Shown: positions 28,818 through 39,375, numbered from the stretch's first letter. The stretch: DNA of 64,000 nt from Clostridium sp. D53t1_180928_C8 (GCF_015667795.1 NZ_JADPEL010000009.1:62001-126000); one strand, 5' to 3'. Translations and numbers: made by a program. The notes: generated by a model from the sequence alone, not told the origin.

Positions 28818-29861
28818 TTATTTATTTTCTTTTTTATCTATCTTTTTACTTTTATCTTCCATTAAAGGCAACTCGTGCTTTGCTCTTATCTTATTTTCTA
28901 TTTCTAATGCAACTTCTGGATTTTCCTTTAAATATTGTTTAGCATTTTCTCTACCTTGACCTAATCTTATATCACCATAAGAGAACCAAGCTCCACTCTT
29001 TTGAACAATATTTTCTTTAACACCAACATCAACAATATTACCTGTTCTAGAAATTCCTTCATTGTACATAATATCAAATTCAGCTTGCTTAAATGGAGGA
29101 GCAACTTTATTTTTCATTATCTTAACTCTTGTTCTGTTACCAACAATTTCATCACCTTGTTTTATTGAATCTATTCTTCTAACATCCATTCTTACACTTG
29201 AATAGAACTTAAGAGCTCTACCACCAGTAGTTGTTTCTGGATTTCCAAACATAACTCCAACTTTTTCTCTTAATTGGTTTATAAAGATAACTACACATTT
29301 AGATTTGTTAATTGTACCTGTTAACTTTCTTAATGCTTGAGACATTAATCTAGCTTGTAAACCAACATGAGAGTCTCCCATTTCACCTTCTATTTCGGCT
29401 CTTGGAACTAAGGCTGCAACCGAGTCAACTACAAGAACGTCTATAGCTCCTGATCTAACTAATGCTTCAGCAATCTCAAGACCTTGTTCTCCTGTATCTG
29501 GCTGAGATACAATAAGACTTTCTGTGTCTACACCTAAATTTCGTGCATAACTAGGATCTAATGCATGTTCAGCATCTACGAAAGCTACTGCTCCACCTAA
29601 TTTTTGAGCTTCTGCAGCAATGTGTAATGCAACTGTTGTCTTACCTGAACTTTCTGGACCGTAAACTTCTATTATTCTTCCTCTAGGAACTCCACCAATT
29701 CCTAAAGCTATATCTAAATCAAGGCAACCAGTTGAAATTGAATCTATATTCAAAGTACTGTGCTCACCTAATTTCATTATAGAACCTTTACCAAATTGCT
29801 TTTCAATTTGACTCATCGCATTCTCAATTGCTTTTAACTTATTTTCATCTATATTTGCCAT
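28818..29861 (-). CDS. recA: Recombinase A
   Basis: RecA forms filaments on single-stranded DNA, drives strand exchange and triggers LexA self-cleavage. Walker A is GPESSGKT (68-75), followed by the FVDAEHALD and [13 protein letters not shown] regions and the DNA-binding loop with [12 protein letters not shown]. The length of 347 residues is standard, and the acidic/basic C-terminal tail ([14 protein letters not shown]) is typical. A consensus promoter and a LexA box lie directly upstream. Confidence 0.98.
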   Translation of the reverse strand: MANIDENKLKAIENAMSQIEKQFGKGSIMKLGEHSTLNIDSISTGCLDLDIALGIGGVPRGRIIEVYGPESSGKTTVALHIAAEAQKLGGAVAFVDAEHALDPSYARNLGVDTESLIVSQPDTGEQGLEIAEALVRSGAIDVLVVDSVAALVPRAEIEGEMGDSHVGLQARLMSQALRKLTGTINKSKCVVIFINQLREKVGVMFGNPETTTGGRALKFYSSVRMDVRRIDSIKQGDEIVGNRTRVKIMKNKVAPPFKQAEFDIMYNEGISRTGNIVDVGVKENIVQKSGAWFSYGDIRLGQGRENAKQYLKENPEVALEIENKIRAKHELPLMEDKSKKIDKKENK

Positions 29862-29880
29862 AAAATAACCACCCTTTCAT

Positions 29881-29933
29881 GAACATTTGTTCTTCTATGA
29901 ATAAATTATAATTTATATTTAATTTATAGTCAA
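29881..29933 (-). promoter_or_regulatory. recA promoter with LexA box
   Basis: On the minus strand TTGACT (29928-29933) and TATAAT (29905-29910) are 17 bases apart. The perfect SOS box GAACATTTGTTC (29881-29892) sits at the expected transcription start, 20 bases before the ATG. Confidence 0.85.
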
Positions 29934-29960
29934 CATTTATTATCTTTTTTTATATATTAA

Positions 29961-29998
29961 AAGTTCCTACTATAAAATATAGAAGGAACCTTTTTTTA
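29961..29998 (-). terminator. Terminator of the ftsK-rimO-pgsA side
   Basis: GGTTCCTTCTAT / ATAGTAGGAAC with an ATTTT loop and T-rich tail on the minus strand. Confidence 0.75.
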
Positions 29999-30030
29999 AA
30001 ATTATATCCATTTACTCCACTTTTAAACAT

Positions 30031-30618
30031 CTATTTCATAGAAATAGCATTTTTATTTTTCACAAAATAATCAACACCTGAAATAATTGTTATTAAAACA
30101 GCTATAAACATAATAGTTTCTGGTACATAAGCAAAGAAACCACTTAGGAAGCTATTGTTATTTACAAAATTAATTGCACTTAAAGATGAATTAATATTTA
30201 CCTTTATTAACAATAGTAATATTGCTATCATCTGTGTTACTGTTTTAATTTTTCCCCACCAGCTAGCTGCTATAACTATACCATCTGAAGCAGCTAATGT
30301 TCTTAATCCAGATACCGCAAACTCTCTTGCAAGAATAACAACTACAGCCCAACCAGGCACTAATTTAAGTTCAACTAGAGAAACCAATGCTGCTGTTACT
30401 AATAATTTATCTGCTAACGGATCCATAAATTTTCCGAAATTAGTTATTTGATTTCTACTTCTAGCTATATGACCATCTAATTGATCAGTTAATGATGCTA
30501 CGATAAACACAACAGTAGCTATTATTGACCCATAAGGAATATCTTTTACAGTTATAAAAATCAAAAAGACAGGAACTAAAAATATTCTAATCATTGTCAG
30601 TTTATTTGCTAAATTCAT
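30031..30618 (-). CDS. pgsA: CDP-diacylglycerol-glycerol-3-phosphate 3-phosphatidyltransferase
   Basis: PgsA makes phosphatidylglycerol phosphate, the committed step to phosphatidylglycerol and cardiolipin. It has the CDP-alcohol phosphotransferase signature DG-x2-AR-x8-G-x3-D-x3-D, as [18 protein letters not shown] followed by KFMDPLAD. Five membrane helices are expected. Its start overlaps the end of rimO by 17 bases, so the two are co-transcribed and probably translationally coupled. Confidence 0.95.
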   Translation of the reverse strand: MNLANKLTMIRIFLVPVFLIFITVKDIPYGSIIATVVFIVASLTDQLDGHIARSRNQITNFGKFMDPLADKLLVTAALVSLVELKLVPGWAVVVILAREFAVSGLRTLAASDGIVIAASWWGKIKTVTQMIAILLLLIKVNINSSLSAINFVNNNSFLSGFFAYVPETIMFIAVLITIISGVDYFVKNKNAISMK

Positions 30619-31939
30619 CTAAAACCTCTCCCATTAAATCGTACTCCATAACATCATGAATCTTAACTTTTACTATATCACCTAAATTTAACGATTTTTC
30701 TTTTTTTATATAAATAAGACCATCAATCTCTGGAGCCATTTCGTAGCTTCTTCCAGTGTAATATTCTCCATTATTTCCATCTATAATAATATCATAAATA
30801 TTTCCTATTTTCAATTGATTTTGAGCTTTAACAACTTTTCTTTGAAGGGCCATAAGATTCTTTTGACGATTTATTTTAACCTCTTCATCAACTTGACATT
30901 CCATTTTAGCTGCTGGAGTATCTTCTTCTTGAGAGTAAGCAAAAACTCCTACATTTTCTAACTTATATTCCTCTAAGAACTTCTCTAATTCTTCAAAGTT
31001 TTCCTCTGTTTCTCCCGGGAATCCAACAATTAAAGATGTTCTTAACGCTATCCCTGGGACTTTAGCTCTTAAAGTCTCTATTTTATTTATAATAGCTTCT
31101 TTATTAGTTCTTCTTCCCATTTGTTTTAGAACACTACTACTGATATGTTGAATTGGTAAATCTAAATACTTAACAACTTTTTCGTTATTTGCTATTTCTT
31201 CAATTAATTCATCAGTAATTTCTTCAGGGTAACAATATAAAAGTCTTATCCATTCAACACCTTCAATTTTAGATATCTTAGATACTAAATCATGAAGCAT
31301 TCTTTTGCCATAAATATCAACTCCATAATCAGTTAAATCTTGAGCAATTAAGATTATTTCCTTAACGCCATTATCAGCTAACATTTTTATTTCATCTAAA
31401 ATATTTTTTTCTAATCTACTTCTAAACTTCCCTCTAATTTTAGGAATTATACAGTAAGTACAAAAATTATTACAACCTTCAGCAATCCTTACATAAGCAG
31501 TATGATTTTTAGTTGTTAATAATCTAATACCTTCATTTATCCCTTCATCACTATATGAAGCTGATGAAATTCTTTTGTGATCCTTTATAAAATCTAATAT
31601 TAACTTGTGTAATTTCATATAATCATTAACACCAATTAATATATCTATTTCTGGAATTAACTCTAATAACTCATCTCCATATCTTTGAGTTAAACATCCT
31701 GTAGCAATAAGCATCTTACAATTATATTTATTTTTATATTCTGCCATTTCTAAAATTGTATCTATAGATTCTTGCTTTGCACTTTCTATAAATCCACATG
31801 TATTAACAATAATTATGTCAGCTTCTTTTGCATCATTAGTTATCTCATAATATTTGTTTATAGATCCTAATATTAATTCAGAATCAACTCTATTTTTATC
31901 ACACCCTAAGCTAACCATTCCAACTTTATATTTTTCCAA
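30602..31939 (-). CDS. rimO: Ribosomal protein S12 methylthiotransferase RimO
   Basis: RimO adds a methylthio group to a conserved aspartate of ribosomal protein S12. It has the N-terminal three-cysteine domain ([35 protein letters not shown]), the radical SAM motif [11 protein letters not shown] and a C-terminal TRAM domain. DKNRVDSE distinguishes it from MiaB. The start is TTG with AGGAGGAAA upstream. It has 445 residues. Confidence 0.96.
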   Translation of the reverse strand: MEKYKVGMVSLGCDKNRVDSELILGSINKYYEITNDAKEADIIIVNTCGFIESAKQESIDTILEMAEYKNKYNCKMLIATGCLTQRYGDELLELIPEIDILIGVNDYMKLHKLILDFIKDHKRISSASYSDEGINEGIRLLTTKNHTAYVRIAEGCNNFCTYCIIPKIRGKFRSRLEKNILDEIKMLADNGVKEIILIAQDLTDYGVDIYGKRMLHDLVSKISKIEGVEWIRLLYCYPEEITDELIEEIANNEKVVKYLDLPIQHISSSVLKQMGRRTNKEAIINKIETLRAKVPGIALRTSLIVGFPGETEENFEELEKFLEEYKLENVGVFAYSQEEDTPAAKMECQVDEEVKINRQKNLMALQRKVVKAQNQLKIGNIYDIIIDGNNGEYYTGRSYEMAPEIDGLIYIKKEKSLNLGDIVKVKIHDVMEYDLMGEVLDEFSK

Positions 31940-32012
31940 AATAATTTCCTCCTAAGTTCAAATAATAATACTTATTGTAATTTAACTACATTATATTTAC
32001 AAGTATTTTATA

Positions 32013-34403
32013 CTATTGATTATCATACACATCTTCTTTTTCAATTAACACCTGTCTTGGTTTACTTCCATCTTTCTCTGAAATAACCCCACGCTCTTCT
32101 AATTCATCCATTATCCTAGACGCCCTATTAAATCCAACTCTTAGTTTTCTTTGGATAAATGATGTTGAAGCTTGCTGATATTCAATAACTATCTTCATTG
32201 CTTCTTCCAATAACTCATCACCCTCATTAGTTATTACAGCTTCAGTATTAACTTCATTGTTTATATGATTTAATATATCTTCTGAATAATCCATATCTTC
32301 ATCAGCCTGCTTTATAAATTCAACTACATTTTCAACCTCTTCTTCAGAAATGAATGCCCCTTGAACTCTAACTGGCTTGTTTTCACCAATAGGATAGTAA
32401 AGCATATCCCCTCTTCCTAGCAACTTCTCTGCTCCAACTTGATCAAGTATAGTTCTTGAGTCTGTTCCAGAAGAAACAGCAAAAGAAACCCTTGATGGTA
32501 TATTGGCCTTTATAACCCCTGTTATAACATCTACTGATGGTCTTTGAGTAGCTATAATCAAATGCATACCTGCCGCTCTAGCCATCTGTGCTAATCTACA
32601 AATATAATCTTCTACATCATTTGGACATGCCATCATTAAATCTGCAAGTTCATCTACAATAACTACTATATAAGGTAACTTTTCTTGTATTTCACCTTTT
32701 TCAAATAAATTATTATAGGATCCTATATTTTTAACTTTCATTTGTGAAAATAAGTTATATCTTTTATTCATCTCATTAACTGCCCAATTCAAAGCTCCAG
32801 CAGCTTTTTTAGGATCTGTTACTACAGGAATTAATAAATGTGGTATTCCATTATAAACACTTAATTCAACAACTTTTGGATCAACCATAAGAAGCTTAAC
32901 TTGTTCAGGTGAATATTTATATAACAAACTTATTATAAGAGAGTTTATACAAACAGATTTTCCAGAGCCTGTTGCCCCAGCTATTAACATATGTGGCATT
33001 TTACTTAAATCACCAACAATACATTTTCCAGTGATATCCTTACCTAATGCAAAAGCTAAATTTTTATTAGTACTTGTAAATTCCTTAGAATCAAGAACTT
33101 CTCTTAAAAATACTGGAGATTGCTTCTTATTAGGCACTTCAATACCAATAGCTGCTTTTCCTGGAATTGGTGCTTCCATTCTAACTCCATCAGCAGCTAA
33201 CCCCAAAGCAATATCATCTTGTAAATTTACTATTTTAGATACTTTAACTCCTGGACTTGGTTGTAATTCGAATCTTGTTACAGAAGGTCCTTTAGTAACT
33301 TGTACTACTTTAGCTTCTACTCCAAAATTAGAAAGTGTTTCTTCTAATTTATTTGCATTTTCAATTAAATCTTTTTTATCTTCATTTTTTAATTTAAGTT
33401 TAGAATTTACATTTAATAAATCCATAGTAGGAAACAAATAATCCTTTTTAATACTTTCACCTACTTGATTTATTGAATGTTCTATCTCTTTACTTAAAAC
33501 TTCTTTATCTTCATGAGATAAATTTTTATTATGCTTCTTTAAATTATTATTTTCATTTTCTACAAAATTATTTTTGTTATAAACTTCAGTATTTTCTAAA
33601 TTAAAATCCTGAAGAGGATTAGAATCTTGAAGCTCTGAATTTTTCATAAAGTCTAGTATTTGTATTTTATTATTTATTCCCTTTATAAATTCTTCCTTTT
33701 CATTTGCAACATCCGGAACAACAACTTCAATAGTATCATTACTAATAACCTTTTCTCTTTTCCTTTTAGTATTTACTTTATTATTTTCCTTATTTTCGTT
33801 TTTCGAGAATCCAATACCTATAAATGTAGTTATCATCTTCTTAACCTTTATATAAACATCATATAAAGTTATATCCATTAGCAATATCATACCTATTAAA
33901 ATCAAGGTGCTATACAGTATATAACTTCCTATATACCCAATAAGCTTCGATAACGGATATGTAATTAAAAAACCAAAAAATCCTCCATGAAGAGAATAAT
34001 TATCCGAAAAATGCATTTTTTTAATCATTTCTAAAAAACCTTCATTATTATATGCAGATCCACTCATAAACTGAATGGACATTGTACTACAAAATAACCA
34101 AATAACAATAGCTAATAAAGTAATACTAAAAAATCTCCTAGAATATTTTATCGTCCCCTTAGACCTTATTGTATCTATTCCAAAATAAATAAGATACACT
34201 GGTATAAGATATACTACCACCCCAAAAACGTTATACATAGTTCTTCTGGATAATACAGATAAAATACCTGCTAAATCTGTATAAGTTGAAAATGCTAATA
34301 ATATTCCTATAGCTATATATAATACCGCTTTAACATCGCCCTTCTTTTCAGTAGATTCACTACCTTTCTTTTTCAAATTTCTTTTTTTACTCCCTGTTCC
34401 CAT
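32013..34403 (-). CDS. ftsK: DNA translocase FtsK/SpoIIIE
   Basis: Four N-terminal membrane helices (about 25-190) anchor the protein at the septum. A low-complexity linker (about 200-330) follows, then the RecA-like motor with Walker [10 protein letters not shown] near residue 475 and Walker [13 protein letters not shown]. The C-terminal gamma winged helix reads DNA polarity ([20 protein letters not shown]). It pumps chromosomal DNA across the division or sporulation septum. The frame opens at a TTG; the adjacent ATG at 34403 fits GAGGTGA better. The length is 796 residues. Confidence 0.96.
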   Translation of the reverse strand: MGTGSKKRNLKKKGSESTEKKGDVKAVLYIAIGILLAFSTYTDLAGILSVLSRRTMYNVFGVVVYLIPVYLIYFGIDTIRSKGTIKYSRRFFSITLLAIVIWLFCSTMSIQFMSGSAYNNEGFLEMIKKMHFSDNYSLHGGFFGFLITYPLSKLIGYIGSYILYSTLILIGMILLMDITLYDVYIKVKKMITTFIGIGFSKNENKENNKVNTKRKREKVISNDTIEVVVPDVANEKEEFIKGINNKIQILDFMKNSELQDSNPLQDFNLENTEVYNKNNFVENENNNLKKHNKNLSHEDKEVLSKEIEHSINQVGESIKKDYLFPTMDLLNVNSKLKLKNEDKKDLIENANKLEETLSNFGVEAKVVQVTKGPSVTRFELQPSPGVKVSKIVNLQDDIALGLAADGVRMEAPIPGKAAIGIEVPNKKQSPVFLREVLDSKEFTSTNKNLAFALGKDITGKCIVGDLSKMPHMLIAGATGSGKSVCINSLIISLLYKYSPEQVKLLMVDPKVVELSVYNGIPHLLIPVVTDPKKAAGALNWAVNEMNKRYNLFSQMKVKNIGSYNNLFEKGEIQEKLPYIVVIVDELADLMMACPNDVEDYICRLAQMARAAGMHLIIATQRPSVDVITGVIKANIPSRVSFAVSSGTDSRTILDQVGAEKLLGRGDMLYYPIGENKPVRVQGAFISEEEVENVVEFIKQADEDMDYSEDILNHINNEVNTEAVITNEGDELLEEAMKIVIEYQQASTSFIQRKLRVGFNRASRIMDELEERGVISEKDGSKPRQVLIEKEDVYDNQ

Positions 34404-34489
34404 CAAATCACCTCTATATTAAAAAAACATCATTTTTAGCAAATTTTATTATATTATAGCTTATAAATATTTTAAACACATTTCAACTA

Positions 34490-34522
34490 AAAAAGAAACT
34501 CCTTTTACAGGAATTTCTTTTT
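34490..34522 (-). terminator. Terminator of the TepA-like gene
   Basis: GAAATTCCT pairs with AGGAGTTTC around GTAAA, followed by TTTTTTA on the minus strand. Confidence 0.75.
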
Positions 34523-34541
34523 CTTTTATTTTATTTATCTT

Positions 34542-35300
34542 TTATTGATCTTCTCTTATAAGTTCATCTAATTTATCTAAGGCATCTTTTATGCCACCAA
34601 CATTATCTATTAAACCACATTCAACAGCTTGTTGACCAATTAAAATTGTTCCCATATCGTTTAGTAATTCATCTGATTTTAACATCATACGTTCTAACTC
34701 ATCTTTATCTATTTTTGATGTCCTAACAATAAAATTATTTATTCGCTCTTGCATTTTCTTAAAATAATGGAATGTTTGAGCAACACCAATAACAAACCCA
34801 TTCATTCTAACAGGATGAACTATCATTGTAGCTGACGGAGTAATAAATGAATAATCTGCAGATGTTGCTAATGGAACGCCTATAGAATGTCCGCCTCCAA
34901 TTACAATTGAAACTGTTGGTTTTGATAAAGAACATATCATTTCTGCTATTGCTAAACCAGCCTCAACATCACCACCTACTGTATTTAATACAATTAGTAT
35001 ACCTTTTACCTTATCATTTTGCTCCATTGAAATTAATTGTGGTATTATATGTTCATATTTTGTAGCTTTAGTTTGAGGTGGTAAAACTACATGCCCTTCT
35101 ATTTGACCTATTATCGGTAATATTTGAATGCTTTGATCAGGACCTGTCATATTATTTGTTCCTAATTCTTTAATTTCAGAAACTTTTGCTTGCTCTTTTT
35201 TTAGTTTTTCTTCTTCATTATCTCCTTGTTTTTCTTCTTCAGTTACACTTATACATTTTAATTGTTGATCAATATCTTTTCCATAATTTTCATTACTCAT
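34542..35300 (-). CDS. ClpP/SppA-superfamily serine protease, TepA-like
   Basis: After a charged 60-residue N-terminal stretch comes a crotonase-fold protease domain. It has LNTVGGDVEAGLAIAE (oxyanion region) and GGGHSIGVPLATSA with the catalytic serine near residue 139. MIVHPVRMNGFVIG follows with the histidine. This matches TepA/YlxI-like proteases, which lie next to ftsK in many Firmicutes and have been linked to protein export in Bacillus. There is no membrane segment. The precise substrate is unknown. Confidence 0.88.
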   Translation of the reverse strand: MSNENYGKDIDQQLKCISVTEEEKQGDNEEEKLKKEQAKVSEIKELGTNNMTGPDQSIQILPIIGQIEGHVVLPPQTKATKYEHIIPQLISMEQNDKVKGILIVLNTVGGDVEAGLAIAEMICSLSKPTVSIVIGGGHSIGVPLATSADYSFITPSATMIVHPVRMNGFVIGVAQTFHYFKKMQERINNFIVRTSKIDKDELERMMLKSDELLNDMGTILIGQQAVECGLIDNVGGIKDALDKLDELIREDQ

Positions 35301-35357
35301 AATTCTTTAGTTACCTCCATATAGATATTTATTTTTCACTGTATTTTAAATATGATT

Positions 35358-36062
35358 TTATCCTCTAATATCTAAAACAACAGCATAAAGTATTTTCCCA
35401 TTTTTATAAGTCCCTTCAACTCCAACTACTATTTTTTTATCTAACTCCGGAACTCTTATAGTTCCTCTCTTCATTTCTAATTCTTTAATTTCATCATCCC
35501 ATATGTAAGCTCTAACTTTTATAGGCTCTTCACTAAATTCAAAGTTTATCACCTCTCCAGCTCTAACTTTTAAAGAAGGCTTTTTTAAAAGCAGTTGATA
35601 ATCGTCAAAGTTAGTTTTATCTAGCTCACTCTCAGTATTTTCATTTTCTATAACAAAATGATATGAGCATAAATATTTAGTTGAGTGCTTTCCCCTCAAT
35701 CTTACTATTAAAGAAGGTATATACTCACTTTCTTTACTTTTCTTTTCTTTCTTATCATCCTTATTATCCTCATCCTTTTTTTCTACATTTTCACTTTCAT
35801 TCTCTCCTAACTCTTCTCTCTTTTCTTGTTCTTTTTTCCTAATTTCCTCTAGCCTTTGTTGGTCTATTTGTCTCCTTTCCTCTTTTAATTCCTTTTTCAA
35901 CTCTTCTAAAGTTTTATATGGCTCATTTTCTATATTTTCATTCTGTTCTGCACTTTCGTTTTCTTCTTTAACGTCAGCTGGTTCTGAATATGCCATACTA
36001 CAATTTAAAGCTATTAAAATAATTAAAATTAAGCTAAATAGAACTGTATTTTTTTTCATCAT
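35358..36062 (-). CDS. Secreted hypothetical protein with coiled coil
   Basis: A signal peptide (MMKKNTVLFSLILIILIALN, then CSMAYS) is followed by a very charged coiled-coil stretch (about 45-115) and a C-terminal ~115-residue domain of beta-strand character. The ALNC sequence resembles a lipobox, but Asn before Cys is unusual, so cleavage after AYS is equally likely. The C-terminal domain looks like an immunoglobulin-like bacterial surface domain (GEVINFEFSEEPIKVRAYIW, YKNGKILYAVVLDI). It lies directly upstream of the TepA-like gene but with a 57-base gap. The function is unknown. Confidence 0.7.
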   Translation of the reverse strand: MMKKNTVLFSLILIILIALNCSMAYSEPADVKEENESAEQNENIENEPYKTLEELKKELKEERRQIDQQRLEEIRKKEQEKREELGENESENVEKKDEDNKDDKKEKKSKESEYIPSLIVRLRGKHSTKYLCSYHFVIENENTESELDKTNFDDYQLLLKKPSLKVRAGEVINFEFSEEPIKVRAYIWDDEIKELEMKRGTIRVPELDKKIVVGVEGTYKNGKILYAVVLDIRG

Positions 36063-36135
36063 ACAACACCTCTAGAGTTTCTTTCTAAAATAGTTTTCCC
36101 CTAATATTGCAAATAAATTTATTATAAATAAAAAA

Positions 36136-36172
36136 GTGCACCAAAAATTTGATACACTTTTTGGTACACTAA
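36136..36172 (-). terminator. Terminator of the Cys/Gly-rich gene
   Basis: GTGTACCAAAAA pairs with TTTTTGGTGCAC on the minus strand, followed by TTTTTTATTT. Confidence 0.75.
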
Positions 36173-36180
36173 GCTATAAA

Positions 36181-36411
36181 TTACCAGCAACCGCCACCGA
36201 AGAATAATAATAAAATTATCCACCAAGCCCAGCCGCCACAGCCACAGCCTCCGCAGCCGCCCCAGCCGCCACAATTACCATAGCCGCCATAGCCGCCACA
36301 ACCTCCGTAACCGCCGCATCCGCAATTGTTATAATTGCAAGGAGTACAACAAGTGCAACAACAATTATTTTGGCAGCAATTGTTTCTTCTGCAACAACAC
36401 TTCTTTGACAT
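36181..36411 (-). CDS. Cys/Gly-rich small protein with C-terminal membrane helix
   Basis: The 76-residue protein is built from CC and CCC clusters (CCCRRNNCCQNNCCCTCCTPC), then GGYGGCGG repeats, and ends in a hydrophobic segment WAWWIILLLFF and GGGCW. The C-terminal half resembles the tiny YjcZ-type sporulation proteins (Gly/Tyr repeats plus one helix). The Cys-rich head is distinctive. About 23 cysteines suggest metal binding or disulfide cross-linking, for instance in the spore coat. The ATG at 36420 abuts the GGAG ribosome binding site, so the ATG at 36411 is preferred. Its base composition (GCC/GCA-rich) is far above the surrounding GC content because of the amino-acid content. Confidence 0.75.
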   Translation of the reverse strand: MSKKCCCRRNNCCQNNCCCTCCTPCNYNNCGCGGYGGCGGYGGYGNCGGWGGCGGCGCGGWAWWIILLLFFGGGCW

Positions 36412-36562
36412 GTTTCCCATCTCCTATCATTGGTACTTTAATATATAATATTCAACTTTACTTTTTTATGTTCACTAATCTGAATATATTCTTTATAATT
36501 AGACATCATTTATATTTTTTGTTATTATAATCATATATTGTAATCTAAGGAGTGATACAAGT

Positions 36563-36952
36563 ATGAATACCAATCGAAATAGACTTATAGCACCTAGAAA
36601 TGTTGTTAATACAAAAATGCTATATTCATTTTATATATTAAAAGAATTATCAAAAGGAGAAGTTATATTTGGTAATAAGGTGCTTGAAGCATTTAAAGAT
36701 GTATTTCAAAGTTCAAATTTACCATTTCCAGTATCCTCTAGTACAATTTATGAGACATTATACGATCTTGAAAGCAAAGGTTATGTCATAAGTAAATGGA
36801 CAGGTGATGATTTCTTAAATAAAAGAAGTAAAAAAATCTATTCTATTACTGATGACGGTGTTTATTATTATAAGCATCACATAGCTGACTATATAGATAA
36901 TTTAAAAAGAACAAAAAACACTTTAGATTTGATGATTGAGATGTTGAAATAA
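36563..36952 (+). CDS. PadR-family transcriptional regulator
   Basis: The winged helix is visible in LYSFYILKELSKGEVIFGNKV, in two parts (LYSFYILKELSKGE and VIFGNKV), then SSSTIYETLYDLESKGYVIS and KIYSITDDGVYYYKHH. This is the PadR DNA-binding domain followed by a short C-terminal helix. The regulator is divergent from the Cys/Gly-rich gene 150 bases upstream and could control it; this is inference from position. It has 129 residues. Confidence 0.85.
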   Translation: MNTNRNRLIAPRNVVNTKMLYSFYILKELSKGEVIFGNKVLEAFKDVFQSSNLPFPVSSSTIYETLYDLESKGYVISKWTGDDFLNKRSKKIYSITDDGVYYYKHHIADYIDNLKRTKNTLDLMIEMLK

Positions 36953-36991
36953 AATAAAAGATGATGAGTATATTCATCATCTTTTATTTTT
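36951..36991. terminator. Bidirectional terminator
   Basis: AAAATAAAAGATGATGA / TCATCATCTTTTATTTT with a GTATAT loop between the PadR gene (+) and the 36984-37592 gene (-). Confidence 0.9.
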
Positions 36992-37592
36992 CATGTTCCG
37001 AGTTGCAAATTTCATCTAAAGACTTAAGAACATTTCTATATCCCTCTTTCATCAAAGAATCATTATATAGCTCCTTATAACTTATATAGTCAATATTCTT
37101 AGATAAAACTTTTAAATAATTACTTCCATAAATTTTTTCCAAAACATTTTTATAGGCATTTCTAACAATAATACCATCTACAGAACCATTGTTCCAGTAA
37201 AACTCAACCTTCTTAGAACATTCTTCTAAAATTCCATATAGTTGATATATATAGCTTAACTCCTTTAAAGAATACTCTCCACATAAAGATGCAACTATTT
37301 TGTGGTATTCTTTATAAATAGGTATAGAGTTATAAAAAGAATAATTATCTTCTTTTTGTAAATATCTTATACTTTGGTATATTGCATTACAAAAATCCAA
37401 TCTAATAATATTTGCATTAACATACTTTTCTTCACATTTACATTGTTGTTGATAATTTAAATTTTCTTTTTGAAGCCTCTTTTGTTCATGCAAGGAAAAT
37501 TTGCTTATAAACCAACTACAAATAGCTCCAATTGCCGAACCTAACACTAATCCTCCAGCGGATATTAAAGCCGTAACAAGTGCAATAGGCAA
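36984..37592 (-). CDS. Membrane-anchored hypothetical protein
   Basis: I do not recognise the family. An N-terminal glycine-rich hydrophobic helix (IALVTALISAGGLVLGSAIG) is followed by a basic/glutamine-rich stretch and a helical cytosolic domain with several tyrosines and cysteines. The open frame begins with a GTG that abuts AAGGAG. A TTG three codons later (37590-37592) is better spaced and is taken as start, giving 202 residues. Confidence 0.6.
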   Translation of the reverse strand: MPIALVTALISAGGLVLGSAIGAICSWFISKFSLHEQKRLQKENLNYQQQCKCEEKYVNANIIRLDFCNAIYQSIRYLQKEDNYSFYNSIPIYKEYHKIVASLCGEYSLKELSYIYQLYGILEECSKKVEFYWNNGSVDGIIVRNAYKNVLEKIYGSNYLKVLSKNIDYISYKELYNDSLMKEGYRNVLKSLDEICNSEHEK

Positions 37593-37731
37593 AAAAATCA
37601 CTCCTTACACATAATATTATGCAATATAATTGCCACATAAATATTATTTTTATAATTTTAATATTTTATGTCTATTTTTAAACTTTTGCATAATATATTT
37701 ATTAATAACAATTATAAAAGGAGGAATAAAC

Positions 37732-38169
37732 TTGTCTTTTGCAATGAGTAATTATATGAAGTCATCATATATTAAAAAAATCTCATTAGAAAAATGTATT
37801 AAGAATAATAATAAATTAGTTCTTTATTTTTCATCTAAAGATTACGATAAAGTAAGCTTTTCTATGATAATAATAAAAAACACTAAAAATAGAGAGGAAT
37901 TAATTTGTCCATTTTCAACTGATTTACCAAATACATTAACCCTTGATTTAAGTACTCTTTGGTCTTATTTTACCGATTATGAAGGTTCTATTTTTATAAA
38001 TGCTCAAAATAGTACAAGCGAAACAATACTAATCCCTATATTACCACAAAAAAATATAATAACCTTTGAAAATAGTATAAATAATACAGATTTTAAATGG
38101 TTTATAAGAGTTTTAGATAATGGTGAACTACGACTTTCTAGTATAGTTAACAAAAAAACACTAGGCTAA
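37732..38169 (+). CDS. Hypothetical protein, 145 residues
   Basis: No family is recognised. The frame is open from 37630, but the only ribosome binding site (GGAGGAATAAAC) precedes the TTG at 37732, so the upstream hydrophobic stretch is probably not translated. The product is mostly beta-strand in character (SFSMIIIKNTKNREELICPF, ETILIPILPQKNIITF). A bidirectional terminator follows. Confidence 0.6.
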   Translation: MSFAMSNYMKSSYIKKISLEKCIKNNNKLVLYFSSKDYDKVSFSMIIIKNTKNREELICPFSTDLPNTLTLDLSTLWSYFTDYEGSIFINAQNSTSETILIPILPQKNIITFENSINNTDFKWFIRVLDNGELRLSSIVNKKTLG

Positions 38170-38187
38170 TCCCCTAGTGTTTTTATA
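38154..38187. terminator. Bidirectional terminator
   Basis: AAACACTAGG / CCTAGTGTTT with T/A runs on both sides, overlapping the end of the 145-residue gene. Confidence 0.85.
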
Positions 38188-38193
38188 TTAAAA

Positions 38194-39210
38194 CTATTTT
38201 CCATTTTTTATTTGATTCATAGTTAACTTCATCTCATATAATTCATCTTTTAATTTATTAATAATATCGTTTGCTTCCTTTAATTCCTTAGTATTAATTT
38301 CATCATATTCCTTTAAAGCTTTATCCTTTTCAAAGTTAATTTTTGCTATTTCGTTAGCTTTTTCAAGCAATATTTCCTGTATTTGTTTATTTAATCCATT
38401 GCTATACTCTTTATACTCATTTCTTTCCTTTCTTAATTCAGCAATTTCAACAGTATATCTTTCATTATCCTTCTTTAAATATTCAAAACTTTGAGAATCT
38501 ATTTTAGATTCAGTTAACTGTGATTCTAATATTCTTAGCTTTTCCTTTAAATTAGAGTTTTCTTCTTTAAAAGATCTATTTTCTGCAGTTACATCTGAAA
38601 GAGATGATATATGCAACTGTAGATTTTCAATAATTTTAGACTTTTCATTCAATTCTTTTTCAACTGTAGTTAACGCTAAGTTAACTCTACTAAAACTTTC
38701 TTTTGTATCTTCTAATTCTTTACTTTTATTATGGGTTTCTATCTCATTTTCTTTTATTCTTTTTAATAAAGAATTGTTTTCGTCCTGCAATAAAGATATA
38801 ACTCTATCCTTTTTCTTTATTTCACCCTTAATTTTCTCTGTACATTTATCTTCTATATATGTAGCCATCTCCAATGAATTAACAAAACAACCTTTTATGG
38901 ACTCCATAAGGAAATTAAATCTTTCAATTTCAGCTTTTCTATCTGAAAATTTATCATTACTCTCTAATTTAAAGATTTCATACTGATTTAGTAATGCAAT
39001 TACCATACTTTCAGCGTCTTCAAAACTTGTTTGAAGCAAATTTAATCTTTCTTTTGTAGATTTTTTTAATTTTAACCCTTTAGTTTCTATTTTTTCTTTA
39101 TCTTCTTGTCGTAAGTCAATACTATTTACATCATTCTCAATAATTATTTCACTATTATTTTCATCTATTTTATCTTCATTTTCGCTAATTTTATCATTAT
39201 TTTTCGTCAT
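38194..39210 (-). CDS. Long coiled-coil protein with a possible DNA-binding head
   Basis: The 338-residue protein begins with an acidic tail (1-40). A short segment GLKLKKSTKERLNLLQTSF (about 45-63) follows, of the kind seen at the start of ribbon-helix-helix domains. Almost everything after residue 120 is heptad-patterned coiled coil (Leu/Ile with Glu/Lys). This layout recalls KfrA-like plasmid proteins, though no sequence family is identified. Its promoter (TATAAT at 39283-39288, minus) is followed by four phased GTTAAC hexamers in the leader, so autoregulation is plausible. It diverges from the tyrosine recombinase gene at 39509. Confidence 0.6.
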   Translation of the reverse strand: MTKNNDKISENEDKIDENNSEIIIENDVNSIDLRQEDKEKIETKGLKLKKSTKERLNLLQTSFEDAESMVIALLNQYEIFKLESNDKFSDRKAEIERFNFLMESIKGCFVNSLEMATYIEDKCTEKIKGEIKKKDRVISLLQDENNSLLKRIKENEIETHNKSKELEDTKESFSRVNLALTTVEKELNEKSKIIENLQLHISSLSDVTAENRSFKEENSNLKEKLRILESQLTESKIDSQSFEYLKKDNERYTVEIAELRKERNEYKEYSNGLNKQIQEILLEKANEIAKINFEKDKALKEYDEINTKELKEANDIINKLKDELYEMKLTMNQIKNGK

Positions 39211-39236
39211 ACTAAAACCTCTTTCATTTCATTGTA

Positions 39237-39271
39237 GTTAACTGAAGTTAACTAAGTTAACTTTAGTTAAC
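39237..39271. repeat. Four phased GTTAAC repeats in the coiled-coil gene leader
   Basis: The self-complementary hexamer GTTAAC occurs at 39237, 39247, 39256 and 39266, spaced 10, 9 and 10 bases and each preceded by A. The array lies between the -10 box (39283-39288) and the start codon of the coiled-coil gene, on one face of the helix. Confidence 0.75.
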
Positions 39272-39337
39272 TTTGTACTTCAATTATAACATAGAAAAAA
39301 ATGAATTTCTATAAAAATTTAGCAATATTGTCTAGAG

Positions 39338-39375
39338 AAAAAACTGCGCACATTCCCGAATGTGCGCAGTTTTTT
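39338..39375. repeat. Perfect palindrome with 18-bp arms
   Basis: AAAAAACTGCGCACATTC, then CC, then the exact reverse complement. It is much more GC-rich in its centre than the surroundings. Its right arm contains CGCAGTTTTT, the same motif repeated at 39436 and 39458. It could be a terminator on either strand or a recombinase core site (12-bp arms with an 8-bp spacer). Confidence 0.8.

Noticed and set aside
33031-33441. 136-codon plus-strand frame inside ftsK
   Set aside because: It is the antisense shadow of a conserved motor domain and has no ribosome binding site.
37630-37731. N-terminal hydrophobic extension of the 37732-38169 gene
   Set aside because: No ribosome binding site precedes 37630; GGAGGAATAAAC is placed for the TTG at 37732.
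39237-39271. GTTAAC array as a CRISPR
   Set aside because: The units are six bases with 3-4-base gaps; there are no spacers and no cas genes nearby.
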